Source: Ruminococcus sp.
Lineage (GTDB): Bacteria > Bacillota_A > Clostridia > Oscillospirales > Ruminococcaceae
NCBI GenBank assembly: GCA_017480485.1
Contig: JAFVAN010000032.1
Span: forward strand, 56,872-120,871
DNA: 64,000 nt
Reading direction: 5' to 3'
Shown here: positions 8,050 through 17,219 of the stretch, in pieces
Numbering within the stretch: position 1 is the first letter of the stretch
Layout of the letters: every line of letters starts with the position of its first letter
Made by a program: the position numbers and the translations under genes
The notes under the pieces: model-generated
What the model saw: only the letters and a program-made list of their open reading frames with translations
What the model was told of the DNA's origin: nothing
Databases searched by the model: none

Positions 8050-9594
8050 ATGCAATGTGCAAATTGCGGACACGAACTGCGCGAGGGCGCAGCATTCTGC
8101 CCTGCCTGCGGACAGAGGGCAGAGCCTGCGGCACAGCCCGTGCAACAGAACCAGCCCAACCCCTATTTCAATGCGCAGCCGATACAGCCTGTTCAGCCTG
8201 TGCAGCCTAACGACGCGGCCTATCCCTTCGGGGACAACAGCGGCTATACCGTTCCAAACGGAGCACCCGCGGCGAACCCCGTTCCGCCTCAGCCAATGAT
8301 GACAAGCGGCGCTGTTCCGCCTCCTATCCGTCCCGCGGCACCCGCACCGGCCCCTGCACCCGCCCCCAAGAAGAAGGGCAAGGGCGCTCTCATCGCCGTT
8401 GTAGCGGTACTGGTAGCCGCAGCGGTGGGCGTCGGCGGCTTCTTTGCCTACAAGGCCCTGAAGAAGGACAAGGATAAGGACAAGGGCGACGAGAACATCA
8501 CCGAGATAGTTGACGAGAAGATCAAGGACGCCGTAGACGACGATGAATACGACGACATGGACCTTGACGAGAAGAAGGACATTATCCAGGAGATACTTGA
8601 CGGACTGAAGGCCGATGACTACATCAAGGGCTTTGAGTACGACCCCGATTCGGGAATGTTCATATTTGAGTACGGCGACGGCCAGAAGGGCGGTATCAGA
8701 CTGCTGCCCATCGAGGACCTGTTCGGCAAGTTCATTGATCCCTTCGGCGAGGGCGGCGACGGCGGAAATGACAATTCCAGACCCGACACGCCATCTGTTC
8801 CCGACACACCGTCAGTTCCCGACGACAGCTCCGAGAACGAGCCCGTCCGCCAGGATGACAGCTCCGAGGCTCCCGTGCCCACCGCCAGCGGCGTAAAGAC
8901 CAAGATCATCTACGGCCTCGGCTTCCCCGAGATCGAGTCGATGATCTACGAGAACGCTCAGTACTGGGCAGAGCTTGGAATGGACGTTGAATATGACAAC
9001 GAGGGAACGATCTCCGATTTCAAGCAGCTTGCAGACTATGACTATGTAAGCGTAGAGCTCCACGGCACATGGTTCGACGACCAGCCGATGATAGTTCTTG
9101 AGCAGGAGGGCGACGAGAACCTGTACAACACCTATGAGGCGGACATCCTCTCGGGCGGCATCATCCCCGTAAGAGACGCTTCTACCGCAGCGGGCAAGTG
9201 GATCCCCCTCATCGCGCCCAAGTTCTTCCAGGACAACTACAGAAACAGCGAGCTTGACGGCGTTACCTTCTACATCGGCAGCTGCATGGCCTACACCACT
9301 CCCGACCTGGTAGAGGCTATCGCAGGCGCGGGCGCTTCCACCGTTATCGCCAACGACGCCAGCGTGTTCACAATGTACAACGTCTGCATGGAGAACACCT
9401 TCGTTGAGCAGATGATGACACAGGGCACCACCGTTCAGCAGGCCCTCGATTACGCCAAGAGCATCTGGGGCGCCAACGACTTCGAGTTCGGAAAGACCAT
9501 GTGGGGCGAGACCGACGCATCCCTGAGAGAGGCAAAGGGCGGCGAAGGCCCTGCCACCACAAAGATACACTGCGGCGGCGACAGAAAGTTCTAA
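8050..9594 (+). CDS. zinc-ribbon membrane protein with extracellular caspase-like (clan CD) domain
   Basis: 514 residues. The N-terminus is a cytoplasmic zinc ribbon (CANC ... CPAC, residues 3-20). A Pro/Gln-rich linker follows, then one membrane helix (about 112-134) after a Lys-rich stop-transfer patch. The outside part begins with a charged helical region (140-230) and a Pro/Ser/Asp spacer (240-280). The C-terminal domain (284-514) shows VSVELHGTW with His338 and FYIGSCMAY with Cys412, each after a hydrophobic strand. This is the His/Cys arrangement of clan CD peptidases (caspase, C11, C25, CHAT). Protease activity is inferred only from this motif pair. Monocistronic between its own promoter and terminator. 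AAGGTAGTGA precedes the ATG. Confidence 0.72.
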   Translation: MQCANCGHELREGAAFCPACGQRAEPAAQPVQQNQPNPYFNAQPIQPVQPVQPNDAAYPFGDNSGYTVPNGAPAANPVPPQPMMTSGAVPPPIRPAAPAPAPAPAPKKKGKGALIAVVAVLVAAAVGVGGFFAYKALKKDKDKDKGDENITEIVDEKIKDAVDDDEYDDMDLDEKKDIIQEILDGLKADDYIKGFEYDPDSGMFIFEYGDGQKGGIRLLPIEDLFGKFIDPFGEGGDGGNDNSRPDTPSVPDTPSVPDDSSENEPVRQDDSSEAPVPTASGVKTKIIYGLGFPEIESMIYENAQYWAELGMDVEYDNEGTISDFKQLADYDYVSVELHGTWFDDQPMIVLEQEGDENLYNTYEADILSGGIIPVRDASTAAGKWIPLIAPKFFQDNYRNSELDGVTFYIGSCMAYTTPDLVEAIAGAGASTVIANDASVFTMYNVCMENTFVEQMMTQGTTVQQALDYAKSIWGANDFEFGKTMWGETDASLREAKGGEGPATTKIHCGGDRKF

Positions 9595-9615
9595 ACCCGA
9601 AAAAAACAGACAAAG

Positions 9616-9643
9616 GAGCAGTCCCTCGGGGCTGCTCTTTTTT
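9616..9643 (+). terminator. intrinsic terminator
   Basis: A ten-base-pair stem (GAGCAGTCCC / GGGGCTGCTC, one G-T pair) with a two-base loop is followed by seven T residues. The 9650-9820 interval is AT-rich and I see no gene in it. Confidence 0.88.
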
Positions 9644-9821
9644 GCCCCCGCCGCTGGGTAAAAAATTGTACTGCTGCCATTTTCGCCCCGTTTGCCCGAA
9701 AAGAGAGAAAATGTGAAAATATTCGCTTTTTCGGGAAAATTTGGAGGAAATGACAGGCCGGATTTGTGGTATTTGTGGAATATGGCTAAAGAGAAACGCT
9801 AAAATTTGTTAAAATGCCTTA

Positions 9822-9850
9822 TTGAATAAATTAGTATAATATGTTACAAT
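9822..9850 (+). promoter_or_regulatory. promoter of the NPATG surface protein
   Basis: TTGAAT (9822-9827) and TACAAT (9845-9850) are 17 bp apart. A second TATAAT at 9835-9840 lacks a well-spaced -35 box. The leader contains two GGAGGAAAA sites; the one at 9918 serves the ATG at 9931. Confidence 0.6.
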
Positions 9851-9930
9851 AAGATTACAATGATACTGGGAGAGTATCAGTTTGCCCTCCCTGATCGGAG
9901 GAAAAATCTATCAAGATGGAGGAAAATTAA

Positions 9931-11727
9931 ATGAAAGCAAGCAAATTTCTTGCAGGAATGAGCGCTGCTGCTCTTTGCGCTTCCATGCTGGCAGCTCTGC
10001 CCGCAGGTGCGGCTAACCCCGCAAGCGAAGTAAAAGACGGTCCTGCATACGATGCCGAAGCCGGCGTTTTCACCCTTTACGATTCCGTAATGGACGAAGA
10101 GGGCAAGAATCCCGTTAAGGACGAAGACGGCAAGTACACTGCTGCTGAGGGCAGCTACTATGAGACCGCTCTGGACGCATCTTTCGTTTCCGGCTTTAAG
10201 GTAACTATGGTCGTTGACGATGCTACCGAGGAGACTATCCAGTCGATGCTTAACGGCGGAAGCGAGTGGATCGGCGGCGGCTTCGGCTATCAGGCCAAGA
10301 ACGAAGACTCGGCTAAGGACAAGAACTGGGAGAGCTTCGGTGAGTGGTCTATCGTTGAGGGCGTTAAGCCTTATGCGATCAAAAACGTAGGCGACAAGAC
10401 CTATACTCTCGAGTACAACGGCGAGGAGCCGCTGTTCTCCAAGGACGACTACGCCTGCAAGATCTGGATCCAGTGCTGGTCTGAGGCTAACTTCACTATC
10501 ACAGACCTTGAGATCTTTGAGCTCGAGGAGCAGCCCATAGGCAACGCTTATGTTTCCGTCGGCGCTGACAGCAAGTATATTGTTGCAGCAGCTACCTCTG
10601 AGGAGGCTACCGGCACCATCAAGCTGAACAACTGGGAATGGGCTACCAACGATGATGGCACTCAGGCAAACTGGGGCCACTATGCAGGTCTTGACGCTCC
10701 TGACTTCACCAGCGACAACCAGACCGCTGCCGAGGCTTGGGCTCTGTTCACCGAGAAGCTGGACGAGGGCAAGACTCCTACCGGCGTTACCATCACAGGT
10801 GATGCAAACTTCGGCTTCGGCTACAACGACGTAAACGGCAACTGGGTACAGGACAAGACCCCTGTTCTCAACGAGGAGACCGGCAAATATGAGCTGGTTC
10901 TTACCGATATCTGCCTGACCGCTCCCGAGGCTGAGGCTGAGGAAGAGGCTAACGAGGAGCAGGCTGACGCCGGCGAAGAGGCTACCGAGACTGAGGAGAA
11001 GACTGCTTCCTTCGGCTGCAAGTTCTTCGATCCCAGCTGGGGCTGGGTAGCTCAGGATGGCGACGAGGTTACCACCGCTAACGTTACTTGGGCATTCAAC
11101 TACGGCGAAGAGGAGCTTACCGGTTCCTGGAACACCTTCTTCTATGATGCTGAGCAGATCACTGACGACATCACCGCTCAGACTGCTACCGTATTCCTTG
11201 ACAGAGAGTTCGAGATCAGCGACACCTTCACAAGCGATATCGCCAAGGTTTGGTTTGCTGCTCCTACCCTCGTATTCGACGAGCCCTTCGGCGACAGCGA
11301 TCCTAACGACCTCTACGAAGTAAAGGTTAGATGCGAGATCAACGGCGATGAGTACGAGATCGATCCTTCTATCAAGACCGACGACAAGGGCAACATCGTT
11401 TACCTCTGGGCTGAGGACACCGGAAACAACTCCAAGGCTAACACCGCCCGCACCTACGGCGGCTACAACGAGTGGGCAGATAAGTACATCGCTGCTGATG
11501 ACCTGGCTGCTGTAGAGTCCATCAAGTACTACATCACCGTAAGCGAGAAGGAGCAGCCCGAGGATTCTTCCGAGGACGAGTCTGTTCCCGAGTCCACTCC
11601 CGAGTCCACTGCAGAGAGCACTCCTGACAACACTGGCAGCAACCCTGCTACCGGCACAGCTGCTCTTGCAACTGTAGGTCTTGCTCTTGCTGGCGCTGCA
11701 TTCGTAGTTTCCAAGAAGAGAAAGTAA
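9931..11727 (+). CDS. cell-surface protein with NPATG sorting signal
   Basis: 598 residues. A signal peptide (MKASKFLAGMSAAALCA..., cleavage near residue 29) leads to an acidic mature protein rich in Trp, Asn and Gly. The C-terminus reads NPATG, then a hydrophobic helix and KKRK, a sortase-type cell-wall sorting signal. An Asp/Glu/Ser/Pro/Thr spacer (ESTPESTAEST) precedes it. A Glu/Ala-rich insert lies near residues 330-355. The FGFGYNDVNGNW segment resembles part of the lipoprotein at 197. No catalytic signature is visible; adhesion or glycan binding is possible. Strong SD (GGAGGAAAA), strong terminator and biased codons suggest high expression. Confidence 0.85.
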   Translation: MKASKFLAGMSAAALCASMLAALPAGAANPASEVKDGPAYDAEAGVFTLYDSVMDEEGKNPVKDEDGKYTAAEGSYYETALDASFVSGFKVTMVVDDATEETIQSMLNGGSEWIGGGFGYQAKNEDSAKDKNWESFGEWSIVEGVKPYAIKNVGDKTYTLEYNGEEPLFSKDDYACKIWIQCWSEANFTITDLEIFELEEQPIGNAYVSVGADSKYIVAAATSEEATGTIKLNNWEWATNDDGTQANWGHYAGLDAPDFTSDNQTAAEAWALFTEKLDEGKTPTGVTITGDANFGFGYNDVNGNWVQDKTPVLNEETGKYELVLTDICLTAPEAEAEEEANEEQADAGEEATETEEKTASFGCKFFDPSWGWVAQDGDEVTTANVTWAFNYGEEELTGSWNTFFYDAEQITDDITAQTATVFLDREFEISDTFTSDIAKVWFAAPTLVFDEPFGDSDPNDLYEVKVRCEINGDEYEIDPSIKTDDKGNIVYLWAEDTGNNSKANTARTYGGYNEWADKYIAADDLAAVESIKYYITVSEKEQPEDSSEDESVPESTPESTAESTPDNTGSNPATGTAALATVGLALAGAAFVVSKKRK

Positions 11728-11750
11728 TTTAACATTACTGCATAATTAAA

Positions 11751-11781
11751 AGAGCTTGCCGCAAGGCAGGCTCTTTTTTTT
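11751..11781 (+). terminator. intrinsic terminator
   Basis: Stem AGAGCTTGCC / GGCAGGCTCT with a GCAA tetraloop, followed by eight T residues, 23 bp after the surface-protein stop codon. Confidence 0.9.
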
Positions 11782-11796
11782 GGCGTGTGAGTTCCG

Positions 11797-11843
11797 CAAA
11801 AAAGGGTATCCCTCCGCCACCGGGCGGAGGGATACCCTTTTTG
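11797..11843 (-). terminator. long-stem terminator of the CarD-like gene
   Basis: Stem AAAAAGGGTATCCCTCCGCC with its exact complement around an ACCG loop, ending in T-runs on both strands. It lies 13 bp beyond the stop codon of the CarD-like gene and can act both ways. A very similar hairpin, with GGGTATTCCCCCGCC, is at 25657. Confidence 0.85.
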
Positions 11844-11855
11844 CATATCTTAACT

Positions 11856-12356
11856 TTATGCCGAAAGCTTGTCGCATATCCTCTGCTCGGCCTCGTCCTC
11901 CGAGATGCCGAGCACTATGGCAAATTCCTGACTGACGATGGAGAGGGCCGTTTTAAGAGCGGCCTCCTCCCCTGCCGCAAGGTGCTTGCCCACCTGCTCC
12001 CGCTGGTCCCGGTGGGTCAGCAGCAGCTTTACAAGGGAGATTATTTTCAGGGCGTCGTCGCTTTTCAGTATGTCCGAAAACATTGTGCGGCGGTCGCCTC
12101 GGGGCGCTGCCTCGCAGGGCTCGATGGCGGGGATGCGGTCGATTATGCTGTTGACCTCGTCCTCCGACCGCAGGGCTCGAAGCTTCTGCTCCGCCATGTC
12201 CACAGGAAGATAGCAGACGGTCCTCGCCCCTGTCTCCGGCACAAGGACGATGTACTGCCGATGGTTGCGCCCGTCAAGGCACTTGTCCTCGCAGCCCTGC
12301 ACCCTGCACACGCCGACCGGAACATATACAACAAGGTCTCCGATTCCGTAATCCAT
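11856..12356 (-). CDS. CarD/CdnL-family transcription factor
   Basis: 166 residues. Residues 1-60 (DYGIGDLVVYVPVGVCRVQ...) match the Tudor-like RNA-polymerase-interaction domain shared by CarD/CdnL and the transcription-repair coupling factor: an IGDxVVYxxxGVxxV start and short beta-strands. The remainder is helical, as in the DNA-binding half of CarD, with TMFSDILKSDDALKIISLVKLLL. Members bind the polymerase beta subunit and stabilise open promoters. The length fits the family (150-170). The gene is alone between its promoter at 12490 and the hairpin at 11797. Confidence 0.85.
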   Translation of the reverse strand: MDYGIGDLVVYVPVGVCRVQGCEDKCLDGRNHRQYIVLVPETGARTVCYLPVDMAEQKLRALRSEDEVNSIIDRIPAIEPCEAAPRGDRRTMFSDILKSDDALKIISLVKLLLTHRDQREQVGKHLAAGEEAALKTALSIVSQEFAIVLGISEDEAEQRICDKLSA

Positions 12357-12461
12357 ATCTGCCTGCCTTTCGTTTTAAGACTATTTCTTCTATAATATCA
12401 TCAGTCCTCGCCCCTGCGGGGGAGATACCTTTTTCAGCAAGTTTTACAACTGTCCAATAAT

Positions 12462-12490
12462 ATTATACCATTTTCAGAAAATTTTCGTAA
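12462..12490 (-). promoter_or_regulatory. promoter of the CarD-like gene
   Basis: Minus-strand TTACGA (12490-12485) and TATAAT (12467-12462) with 17 bp spacing. The -10 box is preceded by ATGG, as in several promoters here. The leader of about 100 nt contains a CCCCTGC/GCAGGGG hairpin. Confidence 0.65.
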
Positions 12491-12540
12491 TAGGCTTTTT
12501 GCACAAAAATAGGCGCTCTGTGATTGACACGGAAATAATG

Positions 12541-12665
12541 AAAAAAGAATAATGAAAAAAGAATAATGAATAATCAAGGTATCGCCTGCGGCGATGGTTA
12601 AAAAATCGTCCGCGCAACAGATACCTTGATTATTCATTATTCACTATTCATTATTCTTTATTCAT
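12541..12665. repeat. hairpin element with 7-nt-period arms, copy 1
   Basis: Inverted arms made of seven-base units of ATTATTC type flank a core carrying TCAAGGTATCGCCTGCGGCG on the left and ATACCTTGATTATTCATT on the right. The same core recurs at 57545-57660. The right arm starts right at the stop codon of the YfhO gene at 12662. Apart from this element and the CarD promoter, I see nothing in 12357-12661. Confidence 0.8.
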
Positions 12666-15025
12666 TCCTTCCGCTTCCTGCGGATCATCAAAGGGAGCAG
12701 TATATACAGGCACAGAGCCGCCGCCGCAATGATGGTTATTACCCGCCCCGCCGCGAGGTAGCCGTTTTTGTAGGTGAAGAAGATCTCGCTCTCTCCTGCG
12801 GCACAGGGAACGGCCATGAGGCCGCCGTCCACCTTTTCGATCTCCACTTCCCTGCCGTTGACCTCGGCCCTCCACCACCTTGAATATGGCACGGAGAAGA
12901 ACACAAGATTCTCTCGGGGCAGGTCGATCTCGGCGGTGAAGCCCTCGTCGGTGTAGGCAAAGCTCTTGGCGGCGCTGCTGCGGCGCTCTTCGCAGATCTC
13001 TTCGTAGCGGGCAAAGACGGTCTGGGCTTCGGTGGGGTCGTAGCGCTCGAGGATGTGCGAATAGCGCTCTGCCTGCTCATCCGTCAGCACCAGGGCCTCC
13101 AGCAGGGAGGCGCTTCTTATAAGCTCGTTCTGCCCCGAGATGTCGGCCTCGGTGGTGTACTTATCAAAGGTAAAGCCCATGGGTATGAACCGGGTGTTTT
13201 CATAAAAATTCAGGCCGTGCTTTTGGTACATGGCGGTGTAGGTGCCGTGGGTGCCTGCAAGCTCGGGGTCAATGGGCTTGATGTCGCCGTTGGAGTCGTA
13301 GTAGGGGTCGTCAACGTAGTATTTTACGGAGAGCAGGGCCATCAGGGGATAGTGGCTGGGCTCGTAGCTGGACTTTGCCACCCTCTCGATGTCCGCCGTG
13401 GAATAGAACTCCGTCACCGAGGGCTCCACGGTGGAGTTGAAATAGCGCACCGTGTCGTAGCCCCAGACCACGGGCATATTCATAAGGTTTGGAGAGGAGG
13501 ACAAGCGGTAGTACTCCCCCTCGGGCAGGCGGTCGTCAGAGGCGGCGTAGTCGGCGGCGGCGGTCATGTAGTCCATCTCCGAGAGGCCCCGGAAGAAATA
13601 ACTGCACCAAACCACAAGGCACATCCCCGCCCCGCAGAACACCAGCGCCCGAGTGAACATCTTGCCAAGCATCACGGCCCTGTCGGGGCTCTCAGGCTTG
13701 TAGAGCACCAGCCCCAGCATACCCAAGGAGAAGGCCGTGAAGGCGATCTGTATATAGGCGTAGGTGTAGTTCTCGAAGCCCAGCTTTATTACGCCGTTCT
13801 TCGACAGCAGCACCAGCGCCAGCTCCACACAGAGGGCTGCCGCCGTAACGATGACCGTCGGGAGGTAGCCGCGCTTCAGGTCAAGCTTCTCCTCCTGCCA
13901 GAGCTCCAAGGCCTTGGCGGTAACGGCGCAGCCGATGAGCAGCGGCATATAGAACCACCGCCCGTAAAAGGCCGCATTAAAGAAGGAGAAGGACTGATTT
14001 AGCACAGGCACCAGCATGAACACGCCGCAGGCCCCCAGCAGCACCTTGAAAAAGTCCCTGCCCTTCACGCTGCGGAACCAGGCGACGATGCCCGTCAGGG
14101 AGAAGAAGTGGATGAAGGAGGCGAAGGAGTTTGAGTCCAGCTCGTTGGCGCGCTCGGCGCCGAAGTTCCTGATAAGTGGGATGCTCGGCAGGCCCAGCAT
14201 ATTTTGCAGGATATAGAGATAAGTGGACTTATAGCGGTAAACGAAGAGCCCGCTGCCGTGGACGAGATCGCTGACTCGGGGGTTATTTATCACTGACATT
14301 GCCGAGGGCAGCAGCAGGACAGAGGCGCAGAGGGTCCCGAGGACGCTTTCCAGCGCCAGCAGCCCGAAGCGGCGGGGCGTCAGCTTGAAATGCCCTGTGA
14401 ACACGGCCACAAGGAAATACAGAATTATGAAGATGACCTGTCCAAAGAAGAAATAATAGCTTGTAAAGGCAGCAAGGGCCACGGCCACGGCAAAGGGTCC
14501 GCGCCTGCCCTCCTGAAGCAGACACTCCAATCCCCAGAGCAAAAAGGGCAGCATGAGCACGGCGTCGTGGAAGTGGTTGAAAAGCAAATTTGCGGAATTA
14601 TAGGAGGAGAGGCCGAAGAGCACGGCTCCTGCGGCGCAGGCGGTGGTGTTCTCGCAGAAGCGTCGGATATAGCCATAGGCCCCCAGAGAGGCCAATGAGG
14701 CCTTCAAGGCGATGAGCCAAGGCATAGCGGCGATGACCAGCCCCGAGGGCAGCAGGGTAGAGAGCCAGAAGAAGGGGCTGCCCAGCAGATAGAAGGAATA
14801 GGCAGCGGCTGTATCCGAGCCCAGATCGGCGGCGGGGTCCCACTGGGGCAGGCCGCCCCTCACAAGGTCGTGGAGGTGGGTATAGAACATTATCTGCTGC
14901 TTATTATAGTCGGCATAATAGAAAAAACGCCCGCCGTTCAGCGCGACGATGGGCAGAAAGCATATCCCGCAGGTCAGGAAGGTGAGCAGGAAGACCTTGA
15001 GGTATTTTTCTTTTTGTTTTGTCAT
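12662..15025 (-). CDS. YfhO-family multi-spanning membrane protein
   Basis: 787 residues with about a dozen membrane helices in the first 500 residues and a soluble extracellular C-terminal region closed by a final helix (about 760-780). The luminal loop after helix 1 (YYADYNKQQIMFYTHLHDLVRGG) and the block AYSFYLLGSPFFWLS match YfhO proteins, which have a GT-C glycosyltransferase fold and in Firmicutes add sugars to wall teichoic or lipoteichoic acids. A paralogue with the same blocks lies at 23079. SD GGAGGAAG precedes the ATG. The natural substrate is unknown. Confidence 0.86.
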   Translation of the reverse strand: MTKQKEKYLKVFLLTFLTCGICFLPIVALNGGRFFYYADYNKQQIMFYTHLHDLVRGGLPQWDPAADLGSDTAAAYSFYLLGSPFFWLSTLLPSGLVIAAMPWLIALKASLASLGAYGYIRRFCENTTACAAGAVLFGLSSYNSANLLFNHFHDAVLMLPFLLWGLECLLQEGRRGPFAVAVALAAFTSYYFFFGQVIFIILYFLVAVFTGHFKLTPRRFGLLALESVLGTLCASVLLLPSAMSVINNPRVSDLVHGSGLFVYRYKSTYLYILQNMLGLPSIPLIRNFGAERANELDSNSFASFIHFFSLTGIVAWFRSVKGRDFFKVLLGACGVFMLVPVLNQSFSFFNAAFYGRWFYMPLLIGCAVTAKALELWQEEKLDLKRGYLPTVIVTAAALCVELALVLLSKNGVIKLGFENYTYAYIQIAFTAFSLGMLGLVLYKPESPDRAVMLGKMFTRALVFCGAGMCLVVWCSYFFRGLSEMDYMTAAADYAASDDRLPEGEYYRLSSSPNLMNMPVVWGYDTVRYFNSTVEPSVTEFYSTADIERVAKSSYEPSHYPLMALLSVKYYVDDPYYDSNGDIKPIDPELAGTHGTYTAMYQKHGLNFYENTRFIPMGFTFDKYTTEADISGQNELIRSASLLEALVLTDEQAERYSHILERYDPTEAQTVFARYEEICEERRSSAAKSFAYTDEGFTAEIDLPRENLVFFSVPYSRWWRAEVNGREVEIEKVDGGLMAVPCAAGESEIFFTYKNGYLAAGRVITIIAAAALCLYILLPLMIRRKRKE

Positions 15026-15084
15026 GGTGGTGTCTTCCTCCTTTGTGTGGGGCGATCTCTCAGCTGGCCCCGGGTAAGCACATC

Positions 15085-15456
15085 TGCCTCCCCTGAATAG
15101 CGGCAGCGAAGCAACCGCTGGGAGGTGGCTCGGCGCCAGCCGAGACGGAGAGGTTCTCCTATCGACGGAAGGCGCTTCGCTGTTCCTGCTTTGTGGGAGA
15201 GGCAGCGTCGTTACGGCGCAGCATAGCGCTCCCAGCGGGGATGGTGCTGGGGTGCGAGATAGCCGTTCGCGCGTTCACTGGTGCTGCGCCGTGTGTAAGG
15301 CACTAAGTCTGCGCCTGTTTCGCGGGTCCGCGACCAGAGGCTCTGCCTCGATTTTCGTCCGAGTTTATGCGAGGACAAAATATACTCCGCCAAGGGCGGC
15401 GTTAGCCCTTGGAACCGGCAAATGCGCTCCGCGGGTGGTTTTATAGCTTCTGCTCC
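15085..15456. repeat. composite dispersed repeat (family B with left module)
   Basis: Reverse-type copy: a left module with TGCCTCCCCTGAATAGCGG (about 15087), then CGCTTCGCTGTTCCTGCTTT, a GGCGCAGCA / TGCTGCGCC inverted pair, TTTCGCGGGTCCGCGAC, and the right end GCTTCTGCTCC (15446-15456). It carries about 45 extra bases compared with the 262-bp copies. It fills the 415-bp gap between yfhO and hisC and runs into the 3' end of hisC. No gene lies in this gap. Confidence 0.8.
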
Positions 15457-16523
15457 TGATTATTTACTGCTATCAGCTCGCTCAGAGCCGCTATCAGTTT
15501 GTCCATCTGCTCGTCGGTGCCGATGGTTATGCGCAGATAGCCGTCAATGCGCGGCTTCTTGAAGTACCTGATGTATATCCCCTTCTCCCGCAGGAAAAGG
15601 AAAATGTCCTCGGCCTTGTGGTCGGGGTGGGTGGCAAAAAGAAAATTGGTGCTGCTGTCGGGCAGGACAAAACCCAGCCCCCGCAAGGCTGCGGCAGTCC
15701 TCTCTCGGGTGGCGATCACCCTGCGGCAGGTCTCTTCAAAATACTCCCTGTCCTCAAAAGCGGCGCAGGCGGCCCGTATCGCCACCGCATCCACGGGGTA
15801 GGAATTGTAGGAGTCCTTCACTGCGTCAAGATACTTGATAAGGTAGGGGTCCGCCAGGGCGACAGCCGCCCTCATGCCCGCCAGCGAGCGGGACTTCGAC
15901 AGGGTCTGTGTCACCACAAGGTTCTCGTATTTCTTTATCAGAGGCACGCAGCTGACCTCGCTGAAATCAGCGTAGGCCTCGTCAATGATGACGATGCTGT
16001 CAGTGTTGTGCTTCAAGAGCTCCTCGATCTCTCCAAGGCCCAAACCGATGGTGGTGGGGGCGTTGGGGTTCGGCAGCACGATGCCGCCGTTGGGGACGTA
16101 ATAATCCTCCAGGTGTACCCGGAACTCCCCGTCCACAGGGATGGTCCTGTAGGGCACCCGCAGCAGCTCGCACCACACGGGGTAGAAGGAGTAGGTTATA
16201 TCGGGGTAGAGTATGGGCTCGTCGGAATTGAAAAAGGCGCGGAAGGCTGTCGCCAGTATGTCGTCGGAGCCGTTGCCCGCAAAGACCCACTGGGGCTCGA
16301 GGCCGTAGAACTCGGCCACCGCCCGCCTAAAGGGCGCTGCGTCCATAGGGGGATAGAGCCGCAGGCTGCCTGCATCAAAGTCCTTGATGGCCTGTAGGAC
16401 CTTCGGCGAGGGCGGGTAGGGGTTCTCGTTGGCGTTGAGCTTGATGATGTCAGCGCTCTTGGGCTGCTCCCCCGCCGTGTAGGGCTCGATTTTTATTAGA
16501 TTTTTCTGCCATGGTTTAGTCAT
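15441..16523 (-). CDS. hisC: histidinol-phosphate aminotransferase
   Basis: 360 residues, a full-length class I/II PLP aminotransferase of the HisC group: imidazole-acetol phosphate plus glutamate to histidinol phosphate plus 2-oxoglutarate. LNANENPYPPSP at 29-40 is the family N-terminal motif. IIDEAYADF contains Asp181 and Tyr184, which contact the PLP ring. TLSKSRSLAG carries the Schiff-base Lys210. FLFATHP and LRITIGT close the active site. SD AAGGAG lies seven bases before ATG. The last codons (EQKL and stop) coincide with the terminal repeat of the adjacent dispersed element. No other his gene is nearby; the radical SAM gene lies 39 bp upstream in the same direction. Confidence 0.9.
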   Translation of the reverse strand: MTKPWQKNLIKIEPYTAGEQPKSADIIKLNANENPYPPSPKVLQAIKDFDAGSLRLYPPMDAAPFRRAVAEFYGLEPQWVFAGNGSDDILATAFRAFFNSDEPILYPDITYSFYPVWCELLRVPYRTIPVDGEFRVHLEDYYVPNGGIVLPNPNAPTTIGLGLGEIEELLKHNTDSIVIIDEAYADFSEVSCVPLIKKYENLVVTQTLSKSRSLAGMRAAVALADPYLIKYLDAVKDSYNSYPVDAVAIRAACAAFEDREYFEETCRRVIATRERTAAALRGLGFVLPDSSTNFLFATHPDHKAEDIFLFLREKGIYIRYFKKPRIDGYLRITIGTDEQMDKLIAALSELIAVNNQEQKL

Positions 16524-16562
16524 TTTTTTCTCCTTGCTGGTTCTTTCTTTTTGGGGAGCTAT

Positions 16563-17180
16563 TTATTCCGGAATATACTCCCTTACCCTCAGCCTTATGC
16601 CGATCTCGTCGGCGATCTTCTGGGAGCGGGCGATCTCCTCTTCACCGATGATGTCCACCACGGTGAAGACCACCTCGGGGACGTACTGCTTTACCCGGGA
16701 GGCGAAGGAGAGCATTTCCTTGTAGCAGTCAACGCCCTTGAAGCTGGGGCGAGTGACCTTGGCGTAGGCCTCGGAGTCCGAGGCGTTGAGGCTGATGGAG
16801 ATAACGTCGCAAACGCCCTTGAATTCGGGGGTGGTGTCCCGCTTGTTGATAAGGTCCGAAAGGCCGACGGAGTTTATCCTAATTTTGATATCGCTGACGG
16901 AACGGATGTAGGCAGAGACCTCTTTAAGCAGCTCCAGCTCGCAGGTGGGCTCGCCGTAGCCGCAGAAGACCACCTCGGAATACTTTGAGAGGTCCCGCTG
17001 TTTAATGGCGTCGATGACCTCTTGGGCGGTGGGCTGGTGCTCGAGCCAGAGGGGGTCGGAGCCATAGGCGCCGTCGCCGTTATGCCGGATGCAGAAGGTG
17101 CAGTTGCAGGGGCATTTATTAGTGATATTGAGGTAGAGACCGGAGCCCACCTCATAGGTGATAGTCATACTTTTTTCCAT
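16563..17180 (-). CDS. radical SAM protein, TatD-associated type
   Basis: 205 residues from the ATG at 17180; GGAGG lies eight bases upstream. An earlier in-frame ATG at 17195 would place that site inside the gene. CPCNCTFC provides the CX3CX2C cluster ligands Cys23, Cys27 and Cys30. GYGEPT is the GGE-like SAM-binding motif. The small size and YLNITNKCPCNCTFCIR start match radical SAM proteins often encoded next to TatD-family nucleases, whose reaction is unknown. Here it stands upstream of hisC instead, probably as a two-gene operon. Confidence 0.82.
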   Translation of the reverse strand: MEKSMTITYEVGSGLYLNITNKCPCNCTFCIRHNGDGAYGSDPLWLEHQPTAQEVIDAIKQRDLSKYSEVVFCGYGEPTCELELLKEVSAYIRSVSDIKIRINSVGLSDLINKRDTTPEFKGVCDVISISLNASDSEAYAKVTRPSFKGVDCYKEMLSFASRVKQYVPEVVFTVVDIIGEEEIARSQKIADEIGIRLRVREYIPE

Positions 17181-17219
17181 TTTTCTTTCCTCCATATTTC
17201 AATTCACAATTAAATTGCG

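Noticed and set aside
9835..9840. TATAAT box upstream of the surface-protein gene as the main -10 element
   Set aside because: No -35 box at 16-18 bp; the pair TTGAAT / TACAAT with 17 bp spacing is better, though both might be used.
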